DNA from: Mercurialis annua
Lineage: Eukaryota > Streptophyta > Magnoliopsida > Malpighiales > Euphorbiaceae
Length of the DNA: 64,000 nt
Reading direction: 5' to 3'
NCBI RefSeq assembly: GCF_937616625.2
Contig: NC_065573.1
Location: 3,921,001-3,985,000 of the forward strand
In this document: positions 1 to 12,000 of the stretch, in pieces
Numbering within the stretch: the stretch's first letter is position 1
How the letters are laid out: each line of letters opens with the position of its first letter
Made by a program: the position numbers and the translations under genes
Notes under the pieces: model-generated
What the model was told of the DNA's origin: nothing
The model's input: the letters and a program-made list of their open reading frames with translations, nothing else
Databases searched by the model: none

Positions 1-1681
1 GATAAATAATAAACCAAGTAATCTCCAAATAGTGGGTTAGCCGAGTTACTGATAACTACCAAGCTAACCTCACATGTCAGGTGACCCAAGTCTAACCCGA
101 CCCAATCATTTTATCAAAATATAAACCATAGTTTATAATCCCAAGAATAATGATTTGATAAAATAATAAATTATAATTGAAAGCGGAACTCAATATCTTT
201 AAACAAAAGTAATCATTAGTTACTAACAAAAACTTAACCACAATAAAGTATAAGAAAACGTTTTATGTCAAAACGTAACTTTATCCAAAATGGCACATCA
301 AGCCAATATTTTCAAAACCCATAATTACCCAAGTAATTATGTGATTAAAGATTATAAAATAAAAATCGTATTCAGATTGAAATTATAAAAACCAATCCGA
401 TTACATCAAAAAGAATATTATTTCCAAATTTAAACGATGCTAACACTTAGCAAAAATTTGGCTAAACAAGCCAACAACATTACAAGCATGCTATAACACT
501 TAAATGAATCCAATAAGAATTGCATAACACATTTAAATCATTTACTCAGAATGAACCAACAATCAAACCATATATCAATCGAATAACTATGGCATACATA
601 ACATAACTCGTGTACAAACAATCAAGAATCGATGGGCAACAATCTTGAACAATATCATCATGCCAAAAACATTACAAACAGCCCTAACATGTATTTCCAG
701 TCACTATCAACATATTCAAACAGTAGGTAAGCAATGAAATAATCATACCAAGCAAGCTAGCACTTAACCTAGCAATTCAATTCATAATACCCAAGGTAAA
801 ATCCAATACAAACACTCTAAACCAAAGCTAACTATACATAATCAGTTCTAAGCATGCCAAAATAGTAAATCAAATCATCACAACACCCAAGGTATATGTT
901 TAACCTTAAAACACAAGATTCGGCACTTACCGACGAAGATAAGCGGATAAAACATCACATGGATCCAAGAACGAGGCGAATCAGAATTGGTATGCTTAAG
1001 AACTCACACAACAATGGAAAACATGGATACATAAGCCCTAAAACGAATTGAACAAAGGAAATGTGAACATACTTAGGATAGGGTATGCAGATCACTTACC
1101 GGAGTCCAACAAACAAAGGAATTGATGTACAAACTATCAAATCAGAGTGTTGTAATGTCAATGGGTCGGCTAGGGTTTATAAAATGAAGTGGGAAAAGTT
1201 TTAGATCAGATAAAGGGCCTATTTATAGGCCAAACAACAAATCTGACAGAGGGGCGCGATGGGAGGCGCGTTGCGAGGCGCGTTCGTCCCATCGCGCCTT
1301 CACTTGACGCTGAAATCGTATGGGGCAAGTTGTGAGGCGCGATGGCCCATCGCGCCCTCCAACGCGCCTCAATGTTTGATCCAACAGTCAACTTTGTCTT
1401 GGGCACAACATATCCAAAAATAAACCTGATCTAACGGTTAAATTGGGAGATATGAATGTTTTCTCAAAACATGTCAGATTCAGAAGGTACCAGAATAAAT
1501 CATCGATTATAAACCGAAAACAAATCAAATCGCCATCGAAAACTCACACGACACATGCGACATATACAAGATACAACTCAAACCGCAAACAAAGTGTTAC
1601 ACTTGCTAAGTCCACCATTAACAATCCGAAACTAAGTCGGAAACACAACAAAACCATGACGGAAAAACACGGGATATTACA
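1..1681 (-). repeat. 3' LTR of the LARD-like element, partial
   Basis: This copy corresponds to 7416-9096 of the complete LTR with no net indel. It ends at 1681 in GGGATATTACA, followed at once by the polypurine tract. About 14 substitutions separate the copies, several of them in the CpG-rich block (1251-1369). A U3 TATA box is at 1220-1227 on the minus strand. About 1.19 kb of U5 side lies outside the window. The small open frames in it (for example 1443-1700) recur identically in the other LTR and have no coding features. Confidence 0.9.
1220..1227 (-). promoter_or_regulatory. TATA box in U3 of the 3' LTR
   Basis: Minus-strand TATAAATA inside the near-palindrome GGCCTATAAATAGGCC. It lies about 460 bp from the U3 start and just downstream of the CpG-rich GGCGCG block. 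It is the counterpart of 8635-8642 in the other LTR. Confidence 0.6.
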
Positions 1682-1694
1682 TTCTCCCCAACTT
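1682..1694 (-). other. Polypurine tract of the LARD-like element
   Basis: Minus strand reads AAGTTGGGGAGAA directly before the LTR start TGTAATATCCC. The chromovirus at 16088-16100 has the same tract. A TTCGAGGGCGAA-type sequence just upstream (1705-1716) resembles the short motif that precedes the tract in Tekay-type elements. Plus-strand DNA synthesis would start here. Confidence 0.85.
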
Positions 1695-2231
1695 ATATAA
1701 AATTCGCCCTCGAATTTAAAACAATACAACCCGCGTAATAACATATCTTAAAACTATATGCTGACCGAACGAAAAAGCATAGAGCCAACGTAAGCACATA
1801 AACATGACACCCAAAGTAATCAAGGAAAGCAATTTTTAACAACTCTGCAAAACGAACTTTGTTTTGCAGGAACACTCCTGAACCAAGTAACCAACCCAAA
1901 CTGTAATCATAGGAATTCCGTGCTTAACGACCTAAGTACTTGCGTAAGCAAAACTCAAATGGTTGTTCCTCGTACTGTAACTAAAAACTACCACTTTCAT
2001 AAATCGAACAATCTTAAAATGTCACAAAAGCCTTAGTGCCAACTTCCACTTAACATAAAACGATAACGCCGTTTCTAGGTGAAATCAAACGAAGGAATAC
2101 AAACTCTCCCACATAAAGCTCGACTGAAATACTTAGGATAATATATAACGAAACCTCGAATCTTTTTCAATTAGAACTCTAAACAAAATTTCCACCAAGA
2201 GAAGGTCAACACAAGACGAAACACGCCAAAA

Positions 2232-2290
2232 CATATGGGGTATTACATTCTCCTCAACCTAAGAAAAATTCGACCTCGAATTTCAAACTG
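2232..2290 (-). repeat. Second, internal polypurine tract plus LTR-start-like sequence
   Basis: Read on the minus strand, a TTCGAGGTCGAA-type motif is followed by a purine run GGTTGAGGAGAA and then TGTAATACCCC. This repeats the order seen at the true 3' end (1682-1716) with a few changes. Beyond about 12 bases the sequence does not follow this element's LTR. It may be the relic of an LTR edge from another element captured inside the LARD. Confidence 0.5.
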
Positions 2291-5214
2291 AACTAATTCG
2301 CACTATAACGGTCATGACACACAAATGCGCAAATTTTTCTGATTCCGATAACTCGTTGCTCTAAAGATTAAATCGATCAACACAATTGAATAATCAAAAA
2401 TTTCCTAACTGATAGTCACAAATACGCTTTACCGGAGTGGTTTCAAAAACCATCTCGCATATTTAAAATTATAAAATCCTCAATTATCAAAATAAAGATC
2501 AAGCCCTTAGCTCGACTAAAATTCTACAATTCCAAACGCTTTTACCTCAAACAAAACAAAGATACTGCAAACATAGCTGATAAAATCTATCGTTCTAAAA
2601 CACTTACTTACTTCCACTTATAGCATCTCTACATTTAAATTATCGATAACAAAACCCAATAAACTTAGATAATATTTCGGTTCCAGAACAAACATTAATA
2701 ATAATCTAATCCTAACGATTAGTACCAACTCGATAATACCATTACCTTGTGAATCATAAAACACAAAAATATCGCAATTCAAAGAAAGTGAATTTCTCTC
2801 ATGACACAAAAGTCTCTAGATCTTTGATACCCAATATCAATCATAATGATTCTTCCAATCATTCAGAGCATAACGCCGCAACTAAACTGGACATCGACTA
2901 AATCTCACAACTCAAAAATTTTATCGCCCACACCAAGGGTTCAACCACTTACCCGAACGATATTTAAACATTACAATAACACCATCAATCAACTAATGGT
3001 TGTTGAAACCTATTAACCGCGATTCCCGATTCTCGAATTTGCTAACTCATATATCCAGATTAAGTCCACCAAATTATTCCATCAATTAACTATTGCCACG
3101 TATACAACGAATGATCACCACGATCAAATCACCACGACCTGATTGTTAGTTATGCTCAAAACCAATCCCATGTGGGTATAATATATTTTAATACAAAATA
3201 TATACAAAATTTTCCACCCTGTTTAAAAGACTCTACGTCTTACACCTCCTTTTCCATTCAAACTCAAAATACCTTTACCGTTGAAAAACCATCGGTTTTG
3301 CAAACCCTTGAATTTTTTTAAAATATCCACATTTTGAATCTGAAATGTTCCCTTACTTTTCAATACGTTTATAAAATAGTTCATTTGGCAAAATTTATAT
3401 TCTCATTAAACCAAACTTGCTAAAATCAATTTATCCCTTCTTTGAAAATACACCAACTGTGAAAACATCTTTCGTATTGAAAATACACATTAATGTTTCA
3501 AAATATCACAAAATTTTAAGTCGCTTCTAAATTTTCTCAAACAAAAACACAATTTGAAGAATCGTTCAACCGAAAAATTTATTATTCCTTTTGAATTAAT
3601 TTTGACAAAATTTATTCCTTTCCTCAGAAGGATAAAATTTAACAACGCAATCTCTTTGTTTATGAAAATACTTTTATATCCATTTACCCAAAGTAATTGG
3701 AAAAATCTAATCTGAAAGATAACATTTTTTTTAAACGCAGTGTATAAACACACATGGAGCATAACCAACATCCTTAATCAACAAATCGTAAATTATCACG
3801 AAAGCTTTCTATTCTAAATTACTCTATACTGCACTTATCACAACTATTTCTCGAGCGCAACCTCAAAATCATTCTTACTCATAACCACAAGATTCTGATC
3901 CTACAGACCAATCGCTCACAACGTAAACGTTCAATAACCATCACCATCATCACAGAGTATTTGTCTAGCTACCTTTCGGTAAAAGTTTCAAAATCATTTG
4001 AAATCCAACACCTTTATATATACATTTATCACAATGTGACTCGCGAGCTCGTTTCAAAACATATTTCTCAAAACACTTCATAAAAAAATTCATTTTACAT
4101 AATTATGCGACAGGGTGATGGCATCTCTCATCCCCAAAGAGTTGCATCCAACCCTAATCATTACTATGCAGGTGGTGCATGTACTATTATGCATGTATCA
4201 ATTATTGATTTATCTTTTATTTAATTGACATATTCATTGTTCAATGCAATCCTATTCGTGACATTCAAATGCATGTTCATGATATGTCTGGGCACAATTA
4301 CGTTTTGAAAATATTTCAAATATTTTAACATATCAACCTTTGAAATTCATTCCACAATAAAACATTTGCTAGACGTTACACTCTGTAAGATGTGCACTCG
4401 ATAAACTTAAAATATTACTCAAATTCCTTACTTGCAACCTAGCAACATTCGATACTATAAAACAACTCAACCTAATAATTCTATTACAACTCTTCCGCAT
4501 ATTCCTCTAACCTCAACTCTAATTGAAAATTATACCCAACGAACATATCATACACATTCCTATGAAATTTACCGCCAGCTTCCGCATCGCATCATCATAC
4601 TTGATGAAAACGCCAGTGTATAAATACACCGGCCTATCTTCTCGGTTCAGAGTTTTCAATATCCTTTCAGGATAACAGAAACCATCGACCATTCCAGAGG
4701 AATACTCCCCTCGTCTTCCTTGACATCGAAACCCAAAGGTTTCGATCCACGAAACAAGAGCAAAACCGAACAAGGCAAACATGGTCTAAACGGAGGTCAT
4801 ACTCAAAGGTCAAACCATACATCGAGGTACGTCAACCACGACCACGTGGTTAAATCCTCTCACGTGTTATAACGCACAAAGAGACAAAACAAAAACAATC
4901 AACTTAGTCCAACAGACAAGCGAGTTATACAACGTAAATTATTTCTAAAGAATACCAAATTTGTAAATTATAAGCCATGCAAGCATGCCATTCAGCAAAA
5001 CAACTCAATCATTTTAAAGCAAATTATTAAGATATGCTACAACAAGCTTGAATCTTTGTATCGAAATCAACTTGCAATAATATCATCCTTTAAAAATACG
5101 CTTCAAATTTTTATTTTGAAATTTAAAAGTCGAAACGAAAACTTCCAAATTTTATTGAGCACCACGGTTAAAACAAAATCACTTTTTGTAAAAGTCTCTT
5201 CTTAGTAATCAATT
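2291..5214. other. Non-coding internal spacer of the LARD-like element
   Basis: AT-rich sequence with no gag, protease, RT or integrase motif in any frame. The longest open frames (4519-4782 on the minus strand, 87 codons; 3490-3771, 93 codons) have no family features I recognise and no coding-like bias. I see no tandem repeat, inverted repeat or RNA gene here. Confidence 0.6.
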
Positions 5215-5960
5215 GCTTTAAAACGGATACCCAAGTATCTCAAACAATAAAATCATCGAGCTAGCCGAGTCATTACAACTACCAAGCTCAACTCTTAAAT
5301 TTGGGTGACCCAAGTCGAACCCAATACAACTGTTTATAAAACGTAATCAAAAGAATTGTAAATCCGAAAAAATATGTGAATAAAATTTCCATCCTTTAAA
5401 AATTGAGAGCTCAATTTAACCCAACCGCTAAACGGAAATTTAAAAACTCAAGTGAGAAATCCTTAATCTCAAACAGCCATTTCCGTAACTTTAAAAATTT
5501 AAAACACAAGAAAATTCTTTTTACAAGCAACTTAACCAAAAATCAAAATTTTAAAGAATTAAACTCAAACTTCTCTTTTGATTCTATGTCAAAACACAAA
5601 TTAAAACAAAACCACTTTTCTTAATGAAAACTCTTAATGCAACATGTGGTCAAACCATATATGACCACAAAACACGTTTTAAAGTTTAACCCAAAATCTC
5701 TTTAACAGAAAAACAAGGCTAACGTCCAACATACGATCACATTTAAAATCAACAATCGAGGCCAAAGCCAAGATGTACTTTATAAATATGGAAAAGGCAA
5801 TTCAACGCTTCATGTAAAAATAGTTGTAACAATACCATATACTCAAAATTGTATCAGGCACAAACACCAAGGTTTGTCAAACAACATCATACCCAAGTAT
5901 GAGTTTTAGAAAAATTTACCAACCTAAGATTTCCCGAGAAATCGAAAGCAATTATAATCA
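5215..5960 (-). repeat. Diverged LTR-like segment inside the LARD
   Basis: Between about 5235 and 5345 the series AGCCGAG, CTACCAAGCT, GGTGACCCAAGTC and AACCC appears in the same order and spacing as in the element's own LTR at 40-110 and 7455-7525. The rest up to about 5960 keeps the LTR's style of short CCCAAGTA-like words but aligns poorly. It reads as part of a related but different LTR trapped next to the leader. Outer limits are uncertain. Confidence 0.45.
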
Positions 5961-6029
5961 CCCAAGTGAAGTAACATCAACATGATAAAACACAGCAAGT
6001 AACATCCAAGTGAAATAAATTATCGATCA

Positions 6030-6213
6030 TAGCATCAATACTAAATAGAGACTGACAGACATCACCTATAGGATGTAGGCTGAAAGTTTGAAAACAAAAG
6101 ATGACGTTTTAAAAGACAAGACACGAATCCTAATTCCGCAGTAGTTCCTAAGACACAACCATACTTAACAGAGTAAACACATAGCAAGCAAATGGCCTTG
6201 GTTTGAAACCAAA
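6030..6213 (-). other. Leader (5' UTR) shared with the chromovirus
   Basis: About 180 bp downstream of the primer-binding site match 21320-21484 of the Tekay-type element, including GATGACGTTT, AATCCTAATTCCGCAGTAG and AACTAAAGCTCTGATACCA-like stretches. In retrotransposons this zone holds the packaging and dimerisation signals of the genomic RNA. Its preservation in an element without genes suggests use of the partner's particle proteins. Confidence 0.7.
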
Positions 6214-6225
6214 GCTCTGATACCA
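6214..6225 (-). other. Primer-binding site for initiator-Met tRNA
   Basis: Minus strand TGGTATCAGAGC, complementary to the 3' end of plant tRNA-iMet. It lies four bases inside the end of the 5' LTR, the usual spacing, and fixes the element's orientation as minus. Confidence 0.92.
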
Positions 6226-6828
6226 AGTTTGTCACGACCCATTTTCATGAATCGCGACCGGCTCTAGGGTATGGGTATGGATGTACCAAAACCCGTAGCT
6301 AGCCTTGCGGATAACCAACAATTACATAAACCTGCAAGAAACCAATGCTCGGGGCAACCGAGACTTCAGCCTAGTTCTAGCAGTTCATAAAATACAACAT
6401 TTATATAATAAATGCTCGATCATTTTTCGAGTCTCTAACATAGCATAAATATTTAATAACCCAAGTTATTATATTAAAGCCAAAACAATTAAAACAGTAG
6501 AATAATTTTGATAACAAGTATTAGACAAATACGACTTCTAATTACTACCGCGGTCTAAGAATAAAATCAGTTTAATAAACTTTATAAAATAAAGTAGAAC
6601 CTCCGAGGAAATAAAGAATCGGAGAGCAGCTGACTCGCTCAAATCATAACCCTGGAAAAATTGGAAAAACAATGGGGTCAGATATACTGAGATGAGTTCA
6701 TACCACTATTTACAATTATCAAGTGGAAAACCTTTAAAACCGTTTAAAACATTTAATATAAACATTACGTATAATAGTTGAAACCCTAATCCAAAATACT
6801 AAATATAACCATAATCCGATAGGCCTGG

Positions 6829-6955
6829 TCCCGAGAGCTGAGCTACACCGAGTTACCACCGACCATTCTTTATCCATAACCAGAGTCCCGAGAGCTGAGC
6901 TACACCAAGTTACTCTACTGGTCCCGAGAGCTATGCTCATACCGAGTTACCACCA
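6829..6955. repeat. Short imperfect tandem repeat in LTR U5
   Basis: Three copies of GTCCCGAGAGCTGAGCTACA-like sequence, each followed by CCGAGTTAC or CAAGTTAC, begin near 6829, 6885 and 6921. Spacing is uneven (about 56 and 36 bp). The third copy has a diverged centre. Confidence 0.7.
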
Positions 6956-8634
6956 CATATCACATACCTTATCTAGATCAATACTGGTGCGCACGCAGTC
7001 CTAATGATGCCCATTAGGTAGCATGTTCCAACTAAGAGCCATAATGGAAAAACAGTTCGAAATATCGTATACAGTATATATAGATATTAAAATAATAATT
7101 TACTTAATAAAACGGTAAATAGTAAGTACAAACTCACTGCTTGCTAATCCACGTGAAAACTCCTGGCAAGCAACCTAGACTCGGTTCGCCTCAAAAGCAC
7201 GAACAGTCGACGAGTCTAAACACAAATAAATAATTATTAAAACGAACCCTAACGCTAGAGAGTACTAGACAGCTCATAGGACTAGCACAAACAACAAGTC
7301 AAGGTAAAACCAACCAGAGTAAACACAATACTCAATTAATTAATAAACCACACAAGTCAAGTCTATTGAGTTCCCGCTTTAAAATCCATTTCATAAAATA
7401 CTTTTTAAAACAATTGATAAATAATAAACCAAGTAATCTCCAAATAGTGGGTTAGCCGAGTTACTGATAACTACCAAGCTAACCTCACATGTCAGGTGAC
7501 CCAAGTCTAACCCGACCCAATCATTTTATCAAAATATAAACCATAGTTTATAATCCCAAGAATAATGATTTGATAAAATAATAAATTATAATTGAAAGCG
7601 GAACTCAATATCTTTAAACAAAAGTAACCATTAGTTACTAACAAAAACTTAACCACAATAAAGTTTAAGAAAACGTTTTATGTCAAAACGTAACTTTATC
7701 CAAAATGGCACATCAAGCCAATATTTTCAAAACCCATAATTACCCAAGTAATTATGTGATTAAAGATTATAAAATAAAAATCGTATTCAGATTGAAATTA
7801 TAAAAACCAATCCGATTACATCAAAAAGAATATTATTTCCAAATTTAAACGATGCTAACACTTAGCAAAAATTTGGCTAAACAAGCCAACAACATTACAA
7901 GCATGCTATAACACTTAAATGAATCCAATAAGAATTGCATAACACATTTAAATCATTTACTCAGAATGAACCAACAATCAAACCATATATCAATCGAATA
8001 ACTATGGCATACATAACATAACTCGTGTACAAACAATCAAGAATCGATGGGCAACAATCTTGAACAATATCATCATGCCAAAGACATTACAAACAGCCCT
8101 AACATGTATTTCCAGCCACTATCAACATATTCAAACAGTAGGTAAGCAATGAAATAATCATACCAAGCAAGCTAGCACTTAACCTAGCAATTCAATTCAT
8201 AATACCCAAGGTAAAATCCAATACAAACACTCTAAACCAAAGCTAACTATACATAATCAGTTCTAAGCATGCCAAAATAGTAAATCAAATCATCACAACA
8301 CCCAAGGTATATGTTTAACCTTAAAACACAAGATTCGGCACTTACCGACGAAGATAAGCGGATAAAACATCACATGTATCCAAGAACGAGGCGAATCAGA
8401 ATTGGTATGCTTAAGACCTCACACAACAATGGAAAACATGGATACATAAGCCCTAAAACGAATTGAACAAAGGAAATGTGAACATACTTAGGATAGGGTA
8501 TGCAGATCACTTACCGGAGTCCAACAAACAAAGGAATTGATGTACAAACTATCAAATCAGAGTGTTGTAATGTCAATGGGTCGGCTAGGGTTTATAAAAT
8601 GAAGTGGGAAAAGTTTTAGATCAGATAAAGGGCC

Positions 8635-8642
8635 TATTTATA
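8635..8642 (-). promoter_or_regulatory. TATA box of the LARD 5' LTR promoter
   Basis: Minus-strand TATAAATA centred in GGCCTATAAATAGGCC. Transcription would start about 30 bases further on, near 8605, and run towards lower coordinates. Identical in the other LTR. Confidence 0.65.
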
Positions 8643-8665
8643 GGCCAAACAACAAATCTGACAGA

Positions 8666-8784
8666 GGGGCGCGATGGGAGGCGCGTTGCGAGGCGCGTTC
8701 GTCCCATCGCGCCTTCACTTGACGATGAAATCGTATGGGGCGCGTTGCGAGGCGCGATGGCCCATCGCGCCCTCCAACGCGCCT
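8666..8784. promoter_or_regulatory. CpG-rich GGCGCG hairpin block upstream of the TATA box
   Basis: An island of GGCGCG/CGCGCC words in AT-rich DNA. It contains a perfect inverted repeat, GGCGCGATGG C CCATCGCGCC (10-bp stem), and a second one pairing GGCGCGATGGGA with TCCCATCGCGCC about 26 bp apart. It sits immediately upstream of the TATA box. The other LTR copy (1251-1369) carries several substitutions here. Confidence 0.6.
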
Positions 8785-9096
8785 TAATATTTGATCCAAC
8801 AGTCAACTTTGTCTTGGGCACAACATATCCAAAAATAAGCCTGATCCAACGGTTAAATTGGGAGATATGAATGTTTTCTCAAAACATGTCAGATTCAGAA
8901 GGTACCAGAATAAATCATCGATTATAAACCGAAAACAAATCAAATCGCCATCGAAAACTCACACGACACATGCGACATATACAAGATACAACTCAAACCG
9001 CAAACAAAGTGTTACACTTGCTAAGTCCACCATTAACAATCCGAAACTAAGTCGGAAACACAACAAAACCATGACGGAAAAACACGGGATATTACA

Positions 9097-12000
9097 TTTA
9101 AATCCAAACATTTTGCCTTTTTAGGGATTTAACCCAAACATTTACAAACGTTACGAAACAAATCCAAACGTTTCACCTTTTTAGCGATTTAAGCCAAACG
9201 TTTACAAACGATAGGAAACAAATCCAAATGTTTCACCTTTTTAGCAATTTAAATCCAAACATTTCGCCTTTTTAGCGATTTAAGCCAAACATTTACAAAC
9301 GTTAAGAAACAAATCCAAACGTTTCATCTTTATGCGATTTAAGCCGAACGTTTCACCTTTTTAGCGATTTAAGCCAAACGTTTACAAACGTTACATAGCA
9401 AATCCAAACGTTTTACTTTTTTAGCGATTTAAGTTAAACGTTTACAAACGTTACGAAAAAATCCAAACGTTTCCCCTTTTTAGCGATTTATGAAAAACGT
9501 TTACAAACGTTACGAAACTAATCCAAACGTTTAAAACGTTATGAAACCCTTCTCAGCAATTTTAGCCAAACGTTTACAAACGTTACGAAACAAATCCAAA
9601 CGTTTCACCATTTTAGCGATTTAAAACAGACATTTACAAACTTTACGAAACAAATCCAAACGTTTCATCTTTTTAGAGATTTAAGCCAAACGTTTACAAA
9701 CGTTATGAAACAAAACGAAACGTTTCATCTTTTTAGCGATTTAAGGCAAACGATTATAGACGTTACGAAACAAATCCAAACGTTTCACCTTTTTAGCAGT
9801 TTAAGCCAAATAATTACAAACGTTACGAAATAAATCCAAACATTTCACATTTTGAGTGATTTAAGCCAAACATTTACAAACGTTACGAAACAAATCCAAG
9901 CATTTCACATTTTTAGCAATTTAAGCCAAAAGTTTTAAAACGTTAAGAAGCAAATCCAAGTGTTTCACCTTTCTAGCAATTTAAGCCAAATGTTTACAAA
10001 CGTTACGAATAAATCCAAACGTTTCACCTTTTTAGCAATTTAAAACAAACATTTACAAACTTTACGAAACAAATCGAAACGTGTCACCTTTTTAGCGATT
10101 TAAGCCAAACGTTTACAAACGCTATGAAACAAAACGAAACGTTTCATCTTTTTAGCGATTTAAGCCAAAAGATTATAGACGTTACGAAACAAATCCAAAT
10201 GTTTAACCTTTTTAGCGGTTTAAGCCAAATAATTACAAAAGTTACAAAACAAATCCAAACGTTTCACTTTTTGAGTGATTTAAGCCAAACATTTACAAAC
10301 GTTACGAAACAAATCCAACCATTTCACATTTTTAGGGATTTAAGCCAAAAGTTTTAAAACGTTAAGAAGCAAATCCAAGCATTTCACCTTTTTAGCGATT
10401 TAAGCCAAATGTTTACAAACGTTACGAAACAAATCCAAACGTTTCACTTTTTTAGCGATTTAAGCCAAACGTTCACAAACGTTACGAAACAAATCCGAAC
10501 ATTTCCCCTTTTTAGCGATTTCAGCCAAACGTTTACAAACGTTACGTAACAAAACGAAACGTTTACAAATGTTACGAAACAAATCCAAGCGTTTTACATT
10601 TTTAGCAATTTAAGCGAAACGTTTACATACGTTATGAAACAAATCCAAGTGTTCACCTTTTTACAAATTTAAGCAAAACGTTTACAAACGTTACTGAACA
10701 AATCCAAACGTCTCCCCTTCTTAGCGATTTAAGCCACCTGTTTACAAACGTTACGAAACAAATCCAAACATTTCCCCATTTTAGCGAAATAAGACAAACG
10801 TTTAAAACGCTACAAAAAAAATGCAAACGTTTCACCTTTTTAGCGATTTAAGCCAAACGTTTACAAACGTTACGAATCCAAACGTTTCACATTTTTAGCG
10901 ATTTAAGCCAAATGTTTACAAACGCTACGAGACAAATCCAAACGTTTCACCTTTTTAGCGATTTAAGCCAAACATTTACAAATGTTACGAAACAAATCTA
11001 AACGTTTCACCTTTTTGGCGATTTAAGCCAAACGTTTACAAACGTTGCGAAATAAAACAAAACTTCTAAAACGTTACGAAACAAATCCAAACGTTTCCCA
11101 TTTTTAGCGATTTAAGCCAAACGTTTACAAAAGTTACGAAAAAACCAAGTGTTTCAACTTTTTATTAATTTAAGCCAAATGTTTACAAACATTACAAAAC
11201 AAATCCAAGAGTTTCACATTTTTAGCAATTTAAGCCAAACGTTTACAAACGTTACGAAACAAATCCAAGCGTTTCACCTTTTTAGCAATTTAAGCCAAAT
11301 GTTTACAAACGTTATGAAACAAATCCAAACGTTTCATCCATTTAGCGATTTAAGCCAAACTAGTACAGACGTTACGAAACAAATCCAAATGTTTCACCTT
11401 TTTAGCTATTTAAGCCAACCGTTAACAAACGTTACAAAAAAAACCAAACGTTGAACCTATTTAGCGATTTAACCCAAACGTTTACAAACGTTACAAAACA
11501 AATCCAAACGTTTCACCTTTTTAGTGATTTAAGCCAAATACAAACGCTACGAAACAAATACTAGTGTTTCACCTTTTTAGCAATTTAAATCAAACGATTA
11601 CAAACGTTATGAAACAAAACCAATTGTTTCATCTTTTTACCGTTTTAAGCCAAACGTTTACAAACGTTACAAAACAAATCCAAATGTTTCCCCTTTTCAG
11701 AAATTTAAGCAAAACATTTACAAATGATACGAAACAAATCCAAACGTTTCACCTTATTAGCAATTTAAATCCAAACGTTTCACCTTTTTAGCTATTTAAG
11801 CCAAACGTTGACAAACGTTACGAAACAAATCCAAACGTTTCACCTTTTTAGCAATTTAATCCAAACGTTTCCCCTTTTTAGCAATTTAAGCCAAATGTTT
11901 ACAAATGTTTCAAAACAAATCCAAATGTTTCACCTTTTTAGCGATTTCAGCCAAACATTTACAAACGTTACGAAGCTAATCCAAACTTTTCACCTTTTTA

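Larger units (their letters stand above)
1..9096 (-). mobile_element. LARD-like non-autonomous LTR retrotransposon, left end cut by the window
   Basis: Two direct repeats (1-1681 and 7416-9096) align with a constant offset of 7415 and about 14 mismatches by eye, which defines an LTR pair. Read on the minus strand the element has LTR, tRNA-iMet primer-binding site (6214-6225), internal DNA, polypurine tract (1682-1694), LTR. Termini are TG...CA: TGTAATATCCC at one end, GTCGTGACA at the other. The internal region is about 4.5 kb and holds no gag or pol domain I can recognise. Together with LTRs of 2867 bp this matches a large retrotransposon derivative (LARD), which would depend on proteins from an autonomous partner. 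The right edge abuts the 60-bp satellite directly. The target duplication cannot be checked because the left end (expected about 1185 bp before base 1) is outside the window. Confidence 0.85.
6230..9096 (-). repeat. 5' LTR of the LARD-like element, complete, 2867 bp
   Basis: Bounded by TGTCACGACCC at 6230 (plus strand) and GATATTACA at 9096. On the minus strand U3 runs from 9096 to about 8605, with a CpG-rich block (8666-8784) and a TATA box (8635-8642); R plus U5 take up the remaining about 2.4 kb. The U5 end (6230-6720) is clearly homologous to the Tekay-type LTR at 13260-13740, in the terminal 150 bp and in a CTCCGAGGAA...ATACTGAGATGAGTTCAT block. Satellite sequence starts at 9097. Confidence 0.92.

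Noticed and set aside
1443..1700. 85-codon plus-strand frame, repeated at 8858-9124
   Set aside because: It lies in the U3 of both LTRs on the strand opposite to the element, and is present twice only because the LTR is duplicated.
4519..4782. 87-codon minus-strand frame in the LARD internal region as a captured gene
   Set aside because: No recognisable domain, no intron or codon signal, and short enough to arise by chance.
6214..6225. TGGTATCAGAGC as part of a tRNA gene
   Set aside because: Only the 12-base complement of the tRNA 3' end is present at the LTR edge; no cloverleaf follows.
9118..9128. TTTAGGG, the plant telomere unit
   Set aside because: It occurs singly within a satellite monomer as a variant of TTTAGCG; there is no tandem telomere run.
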